Shown: piece by piece, positions 1-12,056 of the stretch
How the letters are laid out: each line of letters begins with the position of its first letter
Position numbering within the stretch: position 1 is the first letter of the stretch
DNA from: Tenrec ecaudatus
Lineage: Eukaryota; Chordata; Mammalia; Afrosoricida; Tenrecidae
Direction: 5' to 3'
NCBI RefSeq assembly: GCF_050624435.1
Contig: NC_134545.1
Location: 84,579,563 to 84,643,562 of the forward strand
DNA length: 64,000 bases
Position numbers and translations under genes: made by a program
Notes under the pieces: model-generated
Seen by the model: the letters and a program-made list of their open reading frames with translations, nothing else
What the model was told of the DNA's origin: nothing
Databases searched by the model: none

Positions 1-58
1 AATGACTGAATGGCAATCAATTCTTCTTGTGAATTAATTCCACCTATTCTCCATTCCC
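1..58 (-). mobile_element. RTE/BovB-type LINE, reverse-transcriptase fragment
   Basis: This is the continuation of a minus-strand RTE element that is visible in full at the right copy (to about 57323). Only its 5'-most retained part falls inside the window here. Confidence 0.6.
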
Positions 59-330
59 AGAAGAAGGCGAGACTTGGGCTCATGTATTTTGACATGTTGT
101 GAGGAGACACCAGTGCCTGGAGGAGGGCATCATGCTTGGTAAAGAGGAGGGAAGTGAAAATGAGGAAGACCCTCCCAGGACGGATGGACACATGCCTGCA
201 GCAGCATGTTCATGCAGAACACTTGGGGAGATGGTTCTGAATCAGGTGGTGTTTCATTCTGTTGTCCACAGGGTCGCAATAAGTTGGAACCAAATCCACA
301 GCACTCTACAACAACAACCACAACAGTATG
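59..330 (+). mobile_element. RTE/BovB-type LINE, 3' end
   Basis: The stretch carries the RTE ORF2 C-terminal signature: a GACATGTTGTGAGGAG block, then CATCATGCTTGGTAAAG, then the GGGTCGCAATAAGTTGGAACC block and a CAACAACAACC tail. The same 3' end recurs at 32225-32555, at 57324-57595 and, inverted, at 55085-55400. The reading frame is broken. It sits head-to-head with the minus-strand RTE piece that ends at about base 58. Confidence 0.8.
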
Positions 331-451
331 TACCAGGTGCTTAACAAATGTTGAAAAAGTATAACCAATATTGAACTATCTCCTCTGCACATACATTTTA
401 TTGATTTTAGAACAGCACAGGAGATGACTGAGCAAAATTCCAGAAACCTCT

Positions 452-643
452 CATTACCATCAAGTCAACCTGACTCCTGGCAACCGTGTTGGGCAGAATC
501 AAGCTGTTCCTTTGGGTTTCTGAGACTTTAAATCTTTAGAGAAGTAGAGAGCCTCTTCTTTCTCTTGGAGAATGGTGGGCTGGTTTGAACCACTGACGCT
601 ATGATTGGCAGCTCAGTGCTTAACCAACTACATCACCAGAGAT
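452..643 (+). repeat. AfroSINE
   Basis: It reads in consensus order: an ACCATCAAGTCAACCTGACTC start, the CTGGCAACC block, GTTTCTGAGAC, the TCTTTCTC block, the B-box-like GGTTTGAACCACTGAC, and the CTTAACCAACTACATCACCA end. The copy is diverged. Confidence 0.8.
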
Positions 644-647
644 CATA

Positions 648-776
648 TTTGGGGGGTTCCTAAGGCTATAACTCCTTATGAGAACAGAAAGTCTCATCTT
701 TCTCCCAAGCAGCGACTGATGGGTTGGAACCACGGATCTTATAGTTAGCAGTCCAGCGCGTAATCTACAGAGCTCC
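648..776 (+). repeat. AfroSINE, 5'-truncated
   Basis: It starts in the middle of the consensus (TTCCTAAGGCTATAACTCC), runs through CTCATCTTTCTCCCAAGC and the GGTTGGAACCACGG box, and ends at AATCTACAGAGCTCC. It follows another copy directly in the same orientation. Confidence 0.75.
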
Positions 777-1499
777 TTCCAGAAATCTAGGTTCTTCCAT
801 ATGCTGTCACGAACCTCACTTTGCACCAGGCAATCACCGCTTCAGGGAAATGTTGGCTTAGACTGTCTCAAGCCACTGTGTGGCATGGACTCTGAGTCTA
901 TTTGTTGTATAATCATTGCCTCATTTGTAAATAGTTGACTGTAATCCTCCTTGTCAATAACAGAGGGGTATTTTTTTCCTGTGACATCAAAGCAAGCGTC
1001 AGGCAGAAGGTTAACCAGACAAGAGTAGCTTGGTGCTGCATAATCTGATCCTGTGGGATAGGGAGACCACCACGTGTCAGACTTTGGATGGCCCTGTTAA
1101 CTGGACCAGAGAGACTGTAAGTCAGAATATTGTGGCAGCAACTCCATTTCATTGACTGTAAAGTGCTCTTTAGGTCACGTTTTAGCACCTCTGAAATGAA
1201 TAGTCAAGCAGATGACACCTTTGATTCAGTGTTGTCATAGGAAAGTGTCAGAGAAGCCCAACATACCACTGTTATACCAAAGAAACTCGACAACAAATGT
1301 TGATGGAGTGAACAACGATACCGTATTTACCCGAGGATAAGCCGAGGCACCTAATGTTACTACAGACAACCGAGGGTGGGGCCCTTTCAGCATAAAAACG
1401 AGATGAGAAAACTCCACTCATACGCGAATATAATGAGAGAATTTCACTAAGTAACCAGGAGACAAGATTCAAGAAGAAGCAATAAATGATTCACAAAGA
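777..1499. other. Stretch without a recognised gene; possible decayed coding block
   Basis: No family was recognised. The minus strand of about 840-1190 reads like decayed coding sequence in two frames, one open for 91 codons, so an old processed pseudogene is possible. At about 1319-1440 a CGTATTTACCCGAGGATAAG block followed by CCGAGGCACCTAATGTTAC resembles a dispersed CGAGTATAAGCCGAG repeat seen widely in mammalian DNA, perhaps a DNA transposon remnant. Both readings are tentative. Confidence 0.3.
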
Positions 1500-3139
1500 A
1501 GCCAGATTTGCGGTTTCTGGTCAAGATGGTGCCAAGGTAAGCAGTCCATACAGCGGGCTCCAGTGAGTCTGGTGTCTGGGAAGTCCAGTAGAAGTGTTCT
1601 GGTGACTGGAAAAGTCCCTATGAGGGGTTCTCCTTGTCCATTAGGGGCCTTTCCCCACATCAGCTTTATTTCAACAACGGAGAGCTGGTTTCCTGCCAGC
1701 TGTGTGACCCTTGTGTGCTCTGCCACCATCCAGTGACTCCCCCCATTCACCCCCTTGCCTGGTTGCTGCCCCAGGAACCGGATGGCTATCTTGTGGAGCT
1801 ACCCAATGCCGGACCTGACCACAACATAGCATCTGTCCACTCGTGGCTCCCACTTGGGGGAGCTTCACTTTTCTCCCACGGTCCCCCTATGTTCCACAGG
1901 GCGAGCAGCCATTCCGCCTCCATGCTCGGGTCCCTCTCCGCTGCCGCCCAGGGCCCGAGGACTGAACCCGCAGCAAGTTTGAGTGCCTGCAGCTGGGTGC
2001 ACCCAGCACCAGGGCCTGGGTCACCTCCAACTCCCACACAGTTATCCCCTGCCATTTCAAGGGTGCCTCTGCTTATTGTGGTCCCAGCATCACACCGGCC
2101 ACCGGGAGCACCACCCGCACTTCCTGCCCACCATTTCCCTTGCACAGGGACTTCTGGCAACCCCTGCTTCTCCCAGCCCCTTTTTCTCCTCCCAGCGAAT
2201 TGTGCTGCACCCTGCCCCCACCCATGTCGCAGGAGTAGCCTGCCTGGAGCCATGGGAAAGTAGAGATTGGGACCAGGGCCATTAGAGCTCGCCTCCTACA
2301 GCCCCTGCACCCAGTCCTTGCAGACACGCAATGCACAAATTCTGCATTAGCGTGGGAGACCAATTCACTGACTGGGGCCAGACAGACACATCTTGAGTTA
2401 CCTCACCCAGATTAGTGGGCTGGGTCCTTGCAGGCCTACCGCGCACTACCTCGTCAGGACCCTCGGAGGGCCACAAACCAGATCTTTGTAGGCCCGACCA
2501 GCAAGCACCCAGTCCCTGGGGCCTCAGCTAGGCGCCACCTGAGTCAATCGCAGCTTGGGGAGCTTTGCTGCCCTGTCTGCTCCTAGCCCACGCAGCGAGT
2601 GGTTCAGTGGATAGTACATCCCAGGCCCCTAGGGCATCCTTGCCTCAAACCTAGCCTATATCTGGAATACAGGGGACAAGCGACCCACTACTGGGAGTTA
2701 CCATAGCCCATGTGGGTCACACCACCTTAGGTCCTAAGAGTAATGCCACCTGCCCATTGTGTCCCTATAGCCCTACCACTGTACTGAAACTATCCACCAC
2801 TCAAATTGAGTTCCCCATAGCTGTCCCCAGCCGTGCTCGCCACCTCTCATCACTGTTGACCACTGAGCCAACACGCCACCTGTCTTCACAGCAGCCTGAC
2901 CAACCTCCATAGTAGGCCACAGTCAGCCATTGAAAACACTGTCACCAGTCACTCAGTGAGAGTACACAGGGCCTCTTGGTCTCCCAGAAATATGGTGCCC
3001 ACCTCTTCAAAATCATCACGTAAACAACAGCATACCACATAACTCCCAACAAGTAAACAAGAAAGACAAGCCACATCAGCAGAACTAACGATGTTCATAG
3101 AAGAATCTGATGTGCATCTGCCACAAAAAGAAATATTAC

Positions 3140-3988
3140 TTATTTCATGAACAGACTAGAGAAGGTGGAGAAACGTATCAGTGATCTCGAAGATAATCAG
3201 GCAGACCTCAGCAAATGAGAAAGACAATCAAACAAGATAATAAAAGAGGCGGAAGCAAACCTGAGATCAATGTCTGATGCTATGAAAAGGAACAAAATCC
3301 AAATTATTGCCCTACCAGAACAAGTCACAGCGAAGAAGTCAACAGCTAAACTAACAAGGGAATTTCTGGAAGAAAATTTCCCCACCCTAACGAATGAAAA
3401 TCAGTCACTCACACAAGAATCAGAGAGGACGCCAAGTAGACTAAACCACAGGAAGAACCCATCAAGGCATATATAATAGTTAAAGTAACAAACTGTGAAG
3501 AAAATCCTAGGAGCAGCAAGAGAAAGGAAGACAGACACATACAAGGGCTCCCAGGTAAGAATATGCTCAGCCCTATCAACAGAAACCATGAAGAGGAGGA
3601 GAGAGGGGACTAGCATCTTCCAAAAGCTCAAAGAAAATGCCTCCCCTAGAATCCTTTACCCTGCCAAATTATCTATTAAGATAGAGGGAGAAATAAGGGT
3701 TTTCCAGGGCAAGGAAAAACTTAAAGAATGTGCTGCAAGACACCCAACCCTGAGGAAGATCCTTGCCAACTCACTATGGTCAGAAGACCAACGTCCACCA
3801 AGCACAACAGGAGAATATCATATAGCCCAACTCCAACCCAAAGCCAACAAGCCGATACCAATCACCAAGATAAAATGGCCACACAGAGAAAAGATGGCAA
3901 TAAAGAAGCCCCTAACAAAGACACAGCACAGCAATAAGAAGGGCGATAGGAAAACACACAAATCAAAAGGCACGATATGTCAGCAATG
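3140..3988 (+). pseudogene. L1 ORF1 remnant (RNA-binding protein)
   Basis: L1 ORF1p is a trimeric nucleic-acid-binding chaperone of the L1 ribonucleoprotein. Here a coiled-coil-like stretch (LEKVEKRISDLEDNQADL, from about 3150) meets an in-frame stop near 3219. It is followed by an RRM-like part and a C-terminal part with the conserved RILYPAKLSIKIEGEIRVF signature (about 3648-3705). The longest open part is 3495-3989. Broken frames mean no functional product is expected. Confidence 0.85.
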
Positions 3989-6900
3989 AATCCACAGATC
4001 GGGTTAATAACTCTAAATGTCAATGGCCTTAACTCCTATGTTAAAATAAAAAGGCTTGCAGACTGGCTTGGAAAAATAGCCCATCAATCTATTGCCTGTA
4101 GGAAACACATCTTACACTCACAGACAAGAATAAACTAAGAACAAAAGGCTAAAGGAAGCTATACCAGGCAAATGGTGACTCGAAAAAAGCAGGAGTCGCA
4201 ATTCTAATCTCAGACAAAAGTGATCTCAAGGTTCAAACCATAAAGAGATAAGAGGGGGGCACTGTATAATGCTCAAAGGATCACTTTACCAGGAACCCGT
4301 GAGCTTAATAAATATATGTGCACCAAATGAGAGACCCGCTAAATTTGTCAAACAAACTATTCAGAAAATGAAAAGAGATATCACATACTCAACAGTTATA
4401 GTAGGGGACTTTAAGACAACATTCAGAAAAAAGATAGATCATTGGGACGGAAGCTCAGCAATGAGACTAGAGCCAAACACTACAACTAGGCAACTAGATC
4501 TGACAGAAATATTTAGAAATTTCCATCCAAATGAAAAAAAAAAGCAACAACATTCTTCTCAATTGCGCATGGCACATTTTTTAAAATAGACCACATGCTG
4601 AGACACAAGTCAAGCCGGAGTAAATTCAAACACATTGACATCATGCCATAAAACTGGAGATCAATAAAAGAACGACCAGGAAAACAAGGGAAAACAATTG
4701 GATGATTAATAATGATCTTCTGCAACATGAGTGGGTACTGACCCAGATTAGAGGGGAGATCGAAACGTTTCTAGATGCTAATGAGAATACTTTGTATCAA
4801 AACCTGTGGGATTCGGCGAAAGCAGTCATCAGGGGTCGCTTGATTGCAATAGGAGCATATATGAAAAAGGCAGAGAGACTTATGATGGATATGCTCTCAC
4901 AAAACCTCCAGCAATTAGAAGAGTCAACTGAACAATCCCTCTAACATCAAAAGAAAGGAATTAATAAAAATCAGGGCAGAATTGAGCCACTGGCAAGACA
5001 AAAGAACAATGCAGATGATTAAGGCAACAAAAAGCTGGTTCTTTGAAAGGATCAACAGAATCGACAGACTACTGGCAACCCTAACCAACGAAAGAAAAGA
5101 GAGAACAACAATAGACAGGATGAGGAATGAAACAGGGGTAATCACAAGAGACCCTAATGAAATTAAAAGGATAATCACAAAGTACTCTAAGGAGTTCAAC
5201 AATGTGGAAAACATGGACAAATACTTGGAAAAACAATCCCTCCCTAGACTATCCCAGGTAAAGAACAAGAACCTAAAGAAACCCATAGCAAAAGAAGAAA
5301 TAGATATGGTTATCAAGAAGCTATCGACAAGAAAAGCTCCCAGACCAGATGGCTTCACTGAAGAATTTTACAAAGTATTCAGGGTAGAGCTGATACCGAT
5401 CCTCCATAAAGTATTTCAGAGAGTAGAAAAGGATGGCAAACTCCCAAACTCCTTTTATGAAGCCAGTATAACTTTGAAACCAAATAGGGCAAGGATCCCA
5501 CAGGGATAGGGAATTATAGACCAATATCTCTAATGAACCTAGATGCAAAAATCTTCAACAACATGTTGGCCAATAGAATACAAAAGTATACAAAACATAT
5601 CAACCATCAGTATCAGGTAGGACACATCCCAGGGATGCAGGGATAGTTTAACATCTGAAAATCCATAAGTATTATATACCACATTGATAAGGAAAAGTAG
5701 AAGAACATGATACTATCTATAGATGCAGGAAAAGCACTTGACAATACCCAGCACCCCTTCCTAATTAAGACGCTCAGGAAAATAGTGATGGAAGGGCAGT
5801 TTCTCAAGTTAATACAAGCTATCTACAAAAAGGCGACAGCTAACATCATAGTCAATGGAGTAAAGACTAAATCAATCCCACTGAAGAAGGGGACTAGACA
5901 AGGATGTCCCTTGTCCCCACTTCTATTCAATATCGTACTGGAGGTCCTAGCTAATAAAATATGACAATGGAAGGACATCAAAGGTATCCAATTGGGAGAG
6001 GAGGAGGTGAAATTATCATTATTTGCAGATGACATGATTCTGTACAATGAAAATCCCCCAAAGCTCCACAACTGGAGTACTGACAGCAATAGAGGAATAT
6101 GGAAGAGTGGCACGATACAAGATCAACAAACAGAAGTCGATTGGTTTGCTGTATACATCGGACAAGACCATGGAAGAGGAGATCAGGAATGCAGTACCAT
6201 TCACAATAGTCAAGACGGAACTGAAATATCTAGGGATATATCTAACCAAAAAAATCAAAAGACCTATACAAGAAAAACTACAAGAAACCAAAAGCAACCT
6301 CCACAAATGGAGGAATGTCCTATTCTCATGGATTGGAAGACTCAAGGAGGCACTTGAGTGGAAGGGCAATTTATAAGTTTAATGCTATACCGATTTAAAT
6401 ACCACCAATCTTCTTCATAGAATTGGAAAAACTGACCAACAATTTCATATGGAGAAGGAAGAATCCCAGAATTAGCAGAAGAAGAAGAGCATAGTCGGAG
6501 GGCTTGCTTTACCAGACTTTCACACCTACTACAAAGCCACAGTGGTCAAAACAGTGTGGTACTGGCATAATGATAGATACACAGACCAATGGAAAAGAAT
6601 AGAAAGCCCAGAAATAAAACCATCAGCATACAGACATCTGATCATTGACAAGGGCCTCAAAAAAATCAAGTGGGAGGGCAATGCTCTGTTTGAACAAGTG
6701 GTGCTGGAAACAATGGAAATCCATATGTAGGAAAATAAAGCAGATATATACCTCACCCCATGCACAAGAGCAAACTTCAGATAGATCACAGACCTAGAAG
6801 TAAAACCCCAAACCATCAGGAACATTAGTGAAGGAATCTGAACAAACCTAATGAACTTGGCCCAGGGAATACAAAGGCTAACTGCAATAGGGCAGGGTAC

Positions 6901-7714
6901 ACACACCGGGGGATCAGAAATAGACAAATGGGATTTACTACGGATAAAACACGTTTGCATCAATAGACTTTACCAAGAGAGTATCAAGGCAACCCACAGA
7001 CTGGGATTTTTAGCAATGACACAATAGACAAAGGACGTATTACGAAACTCTACAATACCCTCCTTGCCTGCAAAAAGAGGAAAACAGTTAACCCTTTGAA
7101 GAAGTGGGAAAAAGAACTGAAAAGAAGTTTCATTAGGGAGGAGACTCATATGGCTAATAAACATATGAGAAAATGTTCATGATCATTAGCCATCAGAGAA
7201 ATGCAAATCAAAACAACCATGAGATACTATGTAACACGTTTGAGGTTAACCCAAATCAGAAAATCAGAGAGCAACAAATGTTGGAGGGGATGTGGCGAGA
7301 CGGGAACTCTCCTACATTGCTGCTGGTCCTGTAGATATGTACAGCCACTATGGAAAGCGCTCTGGTGAGACTTAAAGAAGAAGGACGTTGAGCTACCTTA
7401 TGACCCAGCTATCCCTCTACTGGGGTATATCCTCAGAAGAGGTAAGAAAGAAACCACGACCAGTTGCATGAACTCCAATGTTTATTGCAGCACAATTCAC
7501 AATTGCAAAGAGTTGGAAACTATCTAAATTTCCATCGGTAGACGAGTGGATCAGTAAACTCTGGCACATACACACAACGGAGTACTATGCATTACGAAAA
7601 AGCACAGAAGAGCACATGAAGCAAGTCTTTTCATGGGAAGAGTTGGAGGAAATTATGCTAAGTAAAGTCAACCAATCACAAAAGGAGAAGTACAGCATAA
7701 GTCCCCTGAGGTAA
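3980..7714 (+). pseudogene. L1 ORF2 remnant (endonuclease and reverse transcriptase)
   Basis: The N-terminal endonuclease motif LITLNVNGLNS (about 4000-4035) is present. The RT domain shows APRPDGFTEEFYK (about 5338-5376), [14 protein letters not shown] (about 5890-5930) and the catalytic FADD (about 6019-6030). The C-terminal block, with WELEE-like and SKVNQSQKEK motifs, ends near 7714. Multiple stops and frameshifts (for example near 5508, 5964 and 6376) break the frame into pieces shorter than 180 codons. Confidence 0.9.
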
Positions 7715-9185
7715 GTCTAATCAGAGTGGTAGGTATAGAAGAGAAGCCACCTATATCATAAAAATTGGGTTGAGATACAAGGCAGTGGGAGGAGGTTGAA
7801 CCAAACCCAAGGAGGTACATGTTGGTCCAACATAGTAATGGGAAAAGGATGGAGGGGGAGGGAGAAAACAGGGGGATTAAACATGAAATGATAATGGAGG
7901 GAGCAGGGCACTAATCTACACAGGGGTGAGTACTGGTCTGTCTCCACAGAAACTGGAAGGGGCATGCAGACACTGCCTTGAAGCACCAAACCAAGAGGAC
8001 AGCCTGGTCACAAGGATGAAAAGAGAGAGCTTCAGGGATGGCCCCAACCAGAGCCAAACTGGCCCCTTCCCTGGAAGTGGGTTCTGCAGAGAGCAGGTTG
8101 GGGAGAGGGCCCAGCATGCCACACCCATACGGAGGCAGGCCAGGAGGGAGGAAGAGAAAGAGATCGAACTGGGACCTACACAGGCACACAATGCTCAGAG
8201 GATGATGTCCTTGCTGGGACATAATGGGACACAGAGGGACTGGGCAAATGACAAAAGCACATATCATGCTGACCCCTTATTGGAGCAGACTGACAGAGGA
8301 TATTTTGGGGATCACAGGGTGGAGAAGCAGCATAGTCTGAACCCTGCAAAATGGAGCAAATCAAGAAGGGAGCATACCTGGATACCCAATCTGGAGGAAA
8401 AAACAACTGAGCTGACTTTTCAGGGCAACAAGGGAGAGGGGGAATGAGGTGGGAAGGGAAGGAAGTGGTGTTAACAAACTCAGGAACAAAGGAACAAAAA
8501 TGGGTCCAAAATTTGTGGCGAGGAGGGTGTAGGAGGCCTGGTAGGGCTTGAGCAAAGGTAATGTAGCCGAGAGGAAATGCAGAAACCCAAATGAAGGCTG
8601 AGCATGATAGTGGGACAACTGGAAAGTCAAAGAAAATAGAGGAAAGAGCATTTAAAGAGCTCTAAATACAGGCATGTACATATGTAAATATTTTTATTTA
8701 TGATGATGAGGAAACAAATCTATGTGCATATACTTATAGGTTTAGTACTAAGATACCAGATGGACATTGGGCTTCTACTGAAGTACTCCCTCAATGCAAG
8801 AACATTTTGTTTTATTAAACTGGCATTCCATGATGCTCACCTCCCTGATATGATCGCTGAAGACAAATGGGTCCATAAGGAACTGTGGTGAAGAAATCTG
8901 AGAGTACCCAGCTATTAAAATATATAGCGTCTGGGGTCTTACACTTGAAGATAAACAAGCAGCCATCTAGCTGAGAAGCAACCAAGGCCACACGGAAGAA
9001 GCACACCAGCCTGTATGATTACGAGTTGTCGAAGGGATCAGGTTTCAGGCATCAAAGAAGGAAAAATCATATCATTGTGAGCTTGCCTTCCTGATACGAT
9101 TGCAGAGGACAAATGGTGGCATAATCATGTGTGGTGAACAAAGCTGATGGTGCCCGGCTATCAAAAGATACAATGTCTGGAGTCA
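7715..9185 (+). mobile_element. L1 3' UTR with internal repeated unit
   Basis: The region after ORF2 is purine-rich and then carries the unit that opens at about 8820 with GGCATTCCATGATGCTCACC and includes GGTGAAGAAA, the TAGCGTCTGGGGTCTTA block and CACACCAGCCTGT. A second, partial unit starts at about 9075. The same units recur in at least seven other L1 pieces in the window. They define this L1 family's 3' UTR and allowed those pieces to be assigned. Confidence 0.85.
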
Positions 9186-10023
9186 GAGTGGGCTCCATGG
9201 TGGAGGGGTCTCTTGGTGAACTTCCAGAAGCAGGAGAAAATAACATGAGCTGTTTTAAACCACCCATTAGGTGGTATCACCATAGTCCAAAGGCTGTAGC
9301 TTCACACACACGTGTACAAGTACATGGGTATGCAGTGTCCGATTAGCACATCGTTATTTGCCTGTCCTACTATCAGGACCTGCCCTTTGTGCCATTTCTC
9401 CGTGCCGCCTCCTCAAACAAAGTCTGGGATAGTAAATTCAGCAGAGCCCAATGGTAAAGTCCCTGGGGCTGTCCTCAATAGAGACAATTGTTTGCTTTAT
9501 TTATCTGTTTATTTTAACTTTATTTATTTTAACCGTTTGCTTTAGAGCACTGTGGAAATGACACCCTCCAGTCCTGAGACTTCTCCTGCTGGGGTGCCAA
9601 GGGAACAAATGATGTCTTTCTGCCATAAAGTTCCTGAACTTGGCACCCTGAACCTTTGGACTTTCCACTCTCTCGACTTCACCTTCCTGAATTGGGTCCT
9701 GACCATCTCTGTGTCAGCAAAGTTACACAACCAAATTTATGGGTTACCTATGAAGCCAGGGAAAACTTTAAAGTTCATACGGCGATATATGGTACTCCAA
9801 AAAATACCCCAAACCATTTTAAATGAATAAAGTCACCCTTCTGACAAAAGGAGAAACATGTGAACATAAAATCCAAGTGGATCCAATGAATACCTCGCAG
9901 GTTCCTGGTGGGTGCCAGGAAAGGAACCCGTGTAAAGAGACCAAGACAGCAGTGAGCAAGACTGACCACTGTCTCAAGGGAAGGCAGAACTTGAGCAAGG
10001 AGTTCCACGTGCAATACTCAACC
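9186..10023. other. Intergenic stretch, nothing recognised
   Basis: This follows the broken L1 end. I see an AT-rich TTTATTTATC-type stretch near 9490-9540 and otherwise unique-looking sequence with only short open frames. No gene, RNA or repeat family could be assigned. Confidence 0.4.
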
Positions 10024-10229
10024 CCAAACCCACTGCCATCCAGTGCATTCTGATTCCGTGACTAACGAGACCCCCTACGGCAGGGTAGAACTGCCTCTCT
10101 GGGTCTCCAAGTCTCAATCTCGATGGAATCAGAAAGCCTATCTTCCTCCTGAGGAGTGGCTGCTGGATTCAAACTGCTCACTCTGAGGTTCGCAGACCAG
10201 CTTGGAAGCCACTACACCACCAGGGCTCT
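10024..10229 (+). repeat. AfroSINE, nearly full length
   Basis: It begins CCAAACCCACTGCCATCCAG and runs through the CAGGGTAGAACTGCC block and the AAACTGCTCACTCTGAGGTT box to CACTACACCACCAGGGCTC, the typical terminus of the family. Confidence 0.9.
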
Positions 10230-10271
10230 TTTCCAGGTGAGATGAAATAACCCAAACCAAGATCAGTGCTA

Positions 10272-10440
10272 TGGAGTTTCATCTGACTCCTGGGTCCTGA
10301 CAGGAGAGGGTAGAACTACCTTGCTGGGATTCCGAGTTTCTAAGTCTTTACAGGAGCAGACAGTCGCCTGTTTTTCGCAAAGAGCTCCTGGTTGTTTTGA
10401 ACTGCCCAACTCGTAAACCAGGAGAACAACATGGCTCCTT
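10272..10440 (+). repeat. AfroSINE, diverged
   Basis: The TCTGACTCCTGG start, the GGTAGAACTACC block, CTAAGTCTTTACAGGAGCAG and the TTTTGAACTGCCCAACTCG box are recognisable. The 3' end is degraded. Confidence 0.7.
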
Positions 10441-10689
10441 TGCAAGTGTGATAAGACCACCTAAATGGAAGAAAGGGAATGTAAGAGAGAGTTTACAAAG
10501 GAGAGAAAAAGAGAAGCTGATACGAAGGGCTGAAAAAGAAAGTAAATGTTTAGAAAATAATTATAGTAACGTGTACAAAATATGCTTGATACAATTGATG
10601 TATGCATTGCCATAAGAGCCCCCATTAAAATGATCTTTTAATAATTAAAAAAAGAGAGAAAGTTGAAGTATGAGAGTCATGGAATAATA

Positions 10690-11640
10690 ATAAGCTAAGA
10701 CAATAAATAACCAATTTCAAAATGAATAAAGAATTTGAATAGATATGTCCCTGAAGAAGATATGCAAATAACTAATAAGACCATAAAAGATATTCAACTT
10801 ACTCATTGTTAGGAAAGGCCAATCAGAACCATAATGCGATATTACTTGACAATCACTTACTGACACTGAGTCAATTCTGACCCAGCGTGACCCTGTAGGA
10901 CCGTGTAGACCTGCCCCTGTTCTGAGACTATAACTCTATAGAGGAGGAGAAAGCCTCATCTTTCTCCCATAGAGCAGCTGGTGAGTTTGAACTGCTGACC
11001 CTGTGGTTAGCCGACCAGTGAGTAACCCACTATGACACCATGGCTCTAGTGACACTCACTAGGAAGCTATCGCTCATTGTCAAAAGATCAACACTAGCAA
11101 ATGTTCGTGAGGATGGAGCATTAGGACCCTCATAGATACTGCGGGTGCAGGCACTGAAGTAAGCATTTTGGTAGCTCCTCAATGTAAATGTAATAGACAT
11201 GAATCCTAGGAATACCGTGTGAGCTAGCAGCTCCACTTCCAGATATCTGTCCAAAATAATTGAAACAGGTCCACAAAAGACTCGAACATAGATGTTCGTA
11301 GGAGACTCAAAATAGGCAAGAAGCGGAAACAAATCAACTCTCCATCAACGGATGGGTAGATCAACGAAATACAGCAGAATATTACTCAGTGATCATGGAA
11401 CATGAAGTTCTGATACATCCTAGAATGTAGATGGACCGTGACAAGTTATGCCGAATGAAAGAAGCCAGTCACCACAAGTCACACAGCATTGCCTCTGTAG
11501 CCCTTGCCCTTTATATACAAATCATCCTGAATGTTGTTCGAACAGCTCCGTGGACTCAATCTGCTAGGCAAATCAGTTTGGTGACAATAAGTCGTCTGTG
11601 GAACATACAGCGGGTTAACTCTAACATGGGGGGCAAATAA
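10690..11640 (+). mobile_element. Old L1 ORF2 3'-end fragment split by an AfroSINE
   Basis: Sense-strand L1 ORF2 C-terminal signatures remain, such as GAAGAAGATATGCAAATAAC and the block around 11341-11500 (CATCAACGGATGGGTAGATC, then AATATTACTCAGTGATCATG). It is more diverged than the L1 at 1500-9185. The SINE at 10850-11047 interrupts it. Confidence 0.75.
10850..11047 (+). repeat. AfroSINE inside an old L1
   Basis: The CACTGAGTCAATTCTGACCC start, the CCTGTAGGACCGTGTAGACC block, CTCATCTTTCTCCCATAGAG, the GTTTGAACTGCTGACC box and the CCACTATGACACCATGGCTC end are all visible. L1 ORF2 sequence lies on both sides. Confidence 0.9.
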
Positions 11641-11680
11641 CAAAATTAGGATCGATCTAATGAAGAACACTGGTGCCAAA

Positions 11681-11805
11681 TGACTGCTGTTGGGTCAAAT
11701 TTAACTTCATGACAACCACGTTGGACGGGGGAGAGCTGGCCCTGTGTGTTTCATCAACTGTAAGTGACTACAGGAGTAGAAAGCCCCCTCCTTCTCCCTC
11801 GTGTC
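11681..11805 (+). repeat. AfroSINE, 3'-truncated
   Basis: It holds GCTGTTGGGTCAAATTTAAC, the CATGACAACCACGTTGGACG block and AGGAGTAGAAAGCCCCCTCC, then the similarity stops. Confidence 0.65.
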
Positions 11806-12056
11806 AAACTGAGTCTTAATATTTGCTATAATAAATAGTGGGAATCCACAGGAGTCTTTTAATGACGGGAGACGTGACAAAGGGATGCTTCAGTAGGAAC
11901 ACCCCGACGACCCTCTTTGCAGATGTACTTTCAGGTTGTGGGAGTAGGATCTACCCCTTTTTTTTCTAGTGTGTACACAGCTTTGGAACCTTAGAATACC
12001 TTCATATTTCATGAATGACTAGTGTTGACAGGGGGGGAAATTAAACTGTGGAAATA

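Larger units (their letters stand above)
1..6735. repeat. Left copy of a near-identical long direct repeat (offset 57265 bp)
   Basis: Every base block compared here recurs at +57265, in the same orientation. The conceptual translations of both strands are identical except where two substitutions fall: c at 3884 versus g at 61149, and g at 5103 versus a at 62368. The copy includes RTE pieces, two AfroSINEs and most of an L1. Its true left edge lies at or before the window start, so neither junction is visible. The unit as seen contains the complete P450 gene. A real recent tandem duplication and a false assembly duplication fit equally well from sequence alone. Confidence 0.97.
1500..9185 (+). 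mobile_element. L1 LINE, near full length, inactive
   Basis: A GC-rich 5' UTR of about 1.6 kb opens near a GGTCAAGATGGTGCCAAGG block. ORF1-like sequence follows (3140-3988), then ORF2-like sequence (about 3980-7714) and a long 3' UTR (7715-9185). ORF1 and ORF2 are broken by stops and frameshifts. The 3' UTR stops within its repeated ~250-bp units, before the CCAATAAAACGATT tail seen in other copies, so the 3' terminus is lost. The first 5.2 kb are present again at 58765-64000. Confidence 0.9.

Noticed and set aside
1786-2253. 155-codon minus-strand open frame
   Set aside because: It lies in the GC-rich L1 5' UTR opposite a longer open frame, has biased Gly/Ala/Arg composition and no recognisable domain. 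Both frames reflect composition.
7926-8447. 173-codon plus-strand open frame
   Set aside because: It falls wholly in the L1 3' UTR, and the homologous stretches in other L1 copies do not keep the frame.
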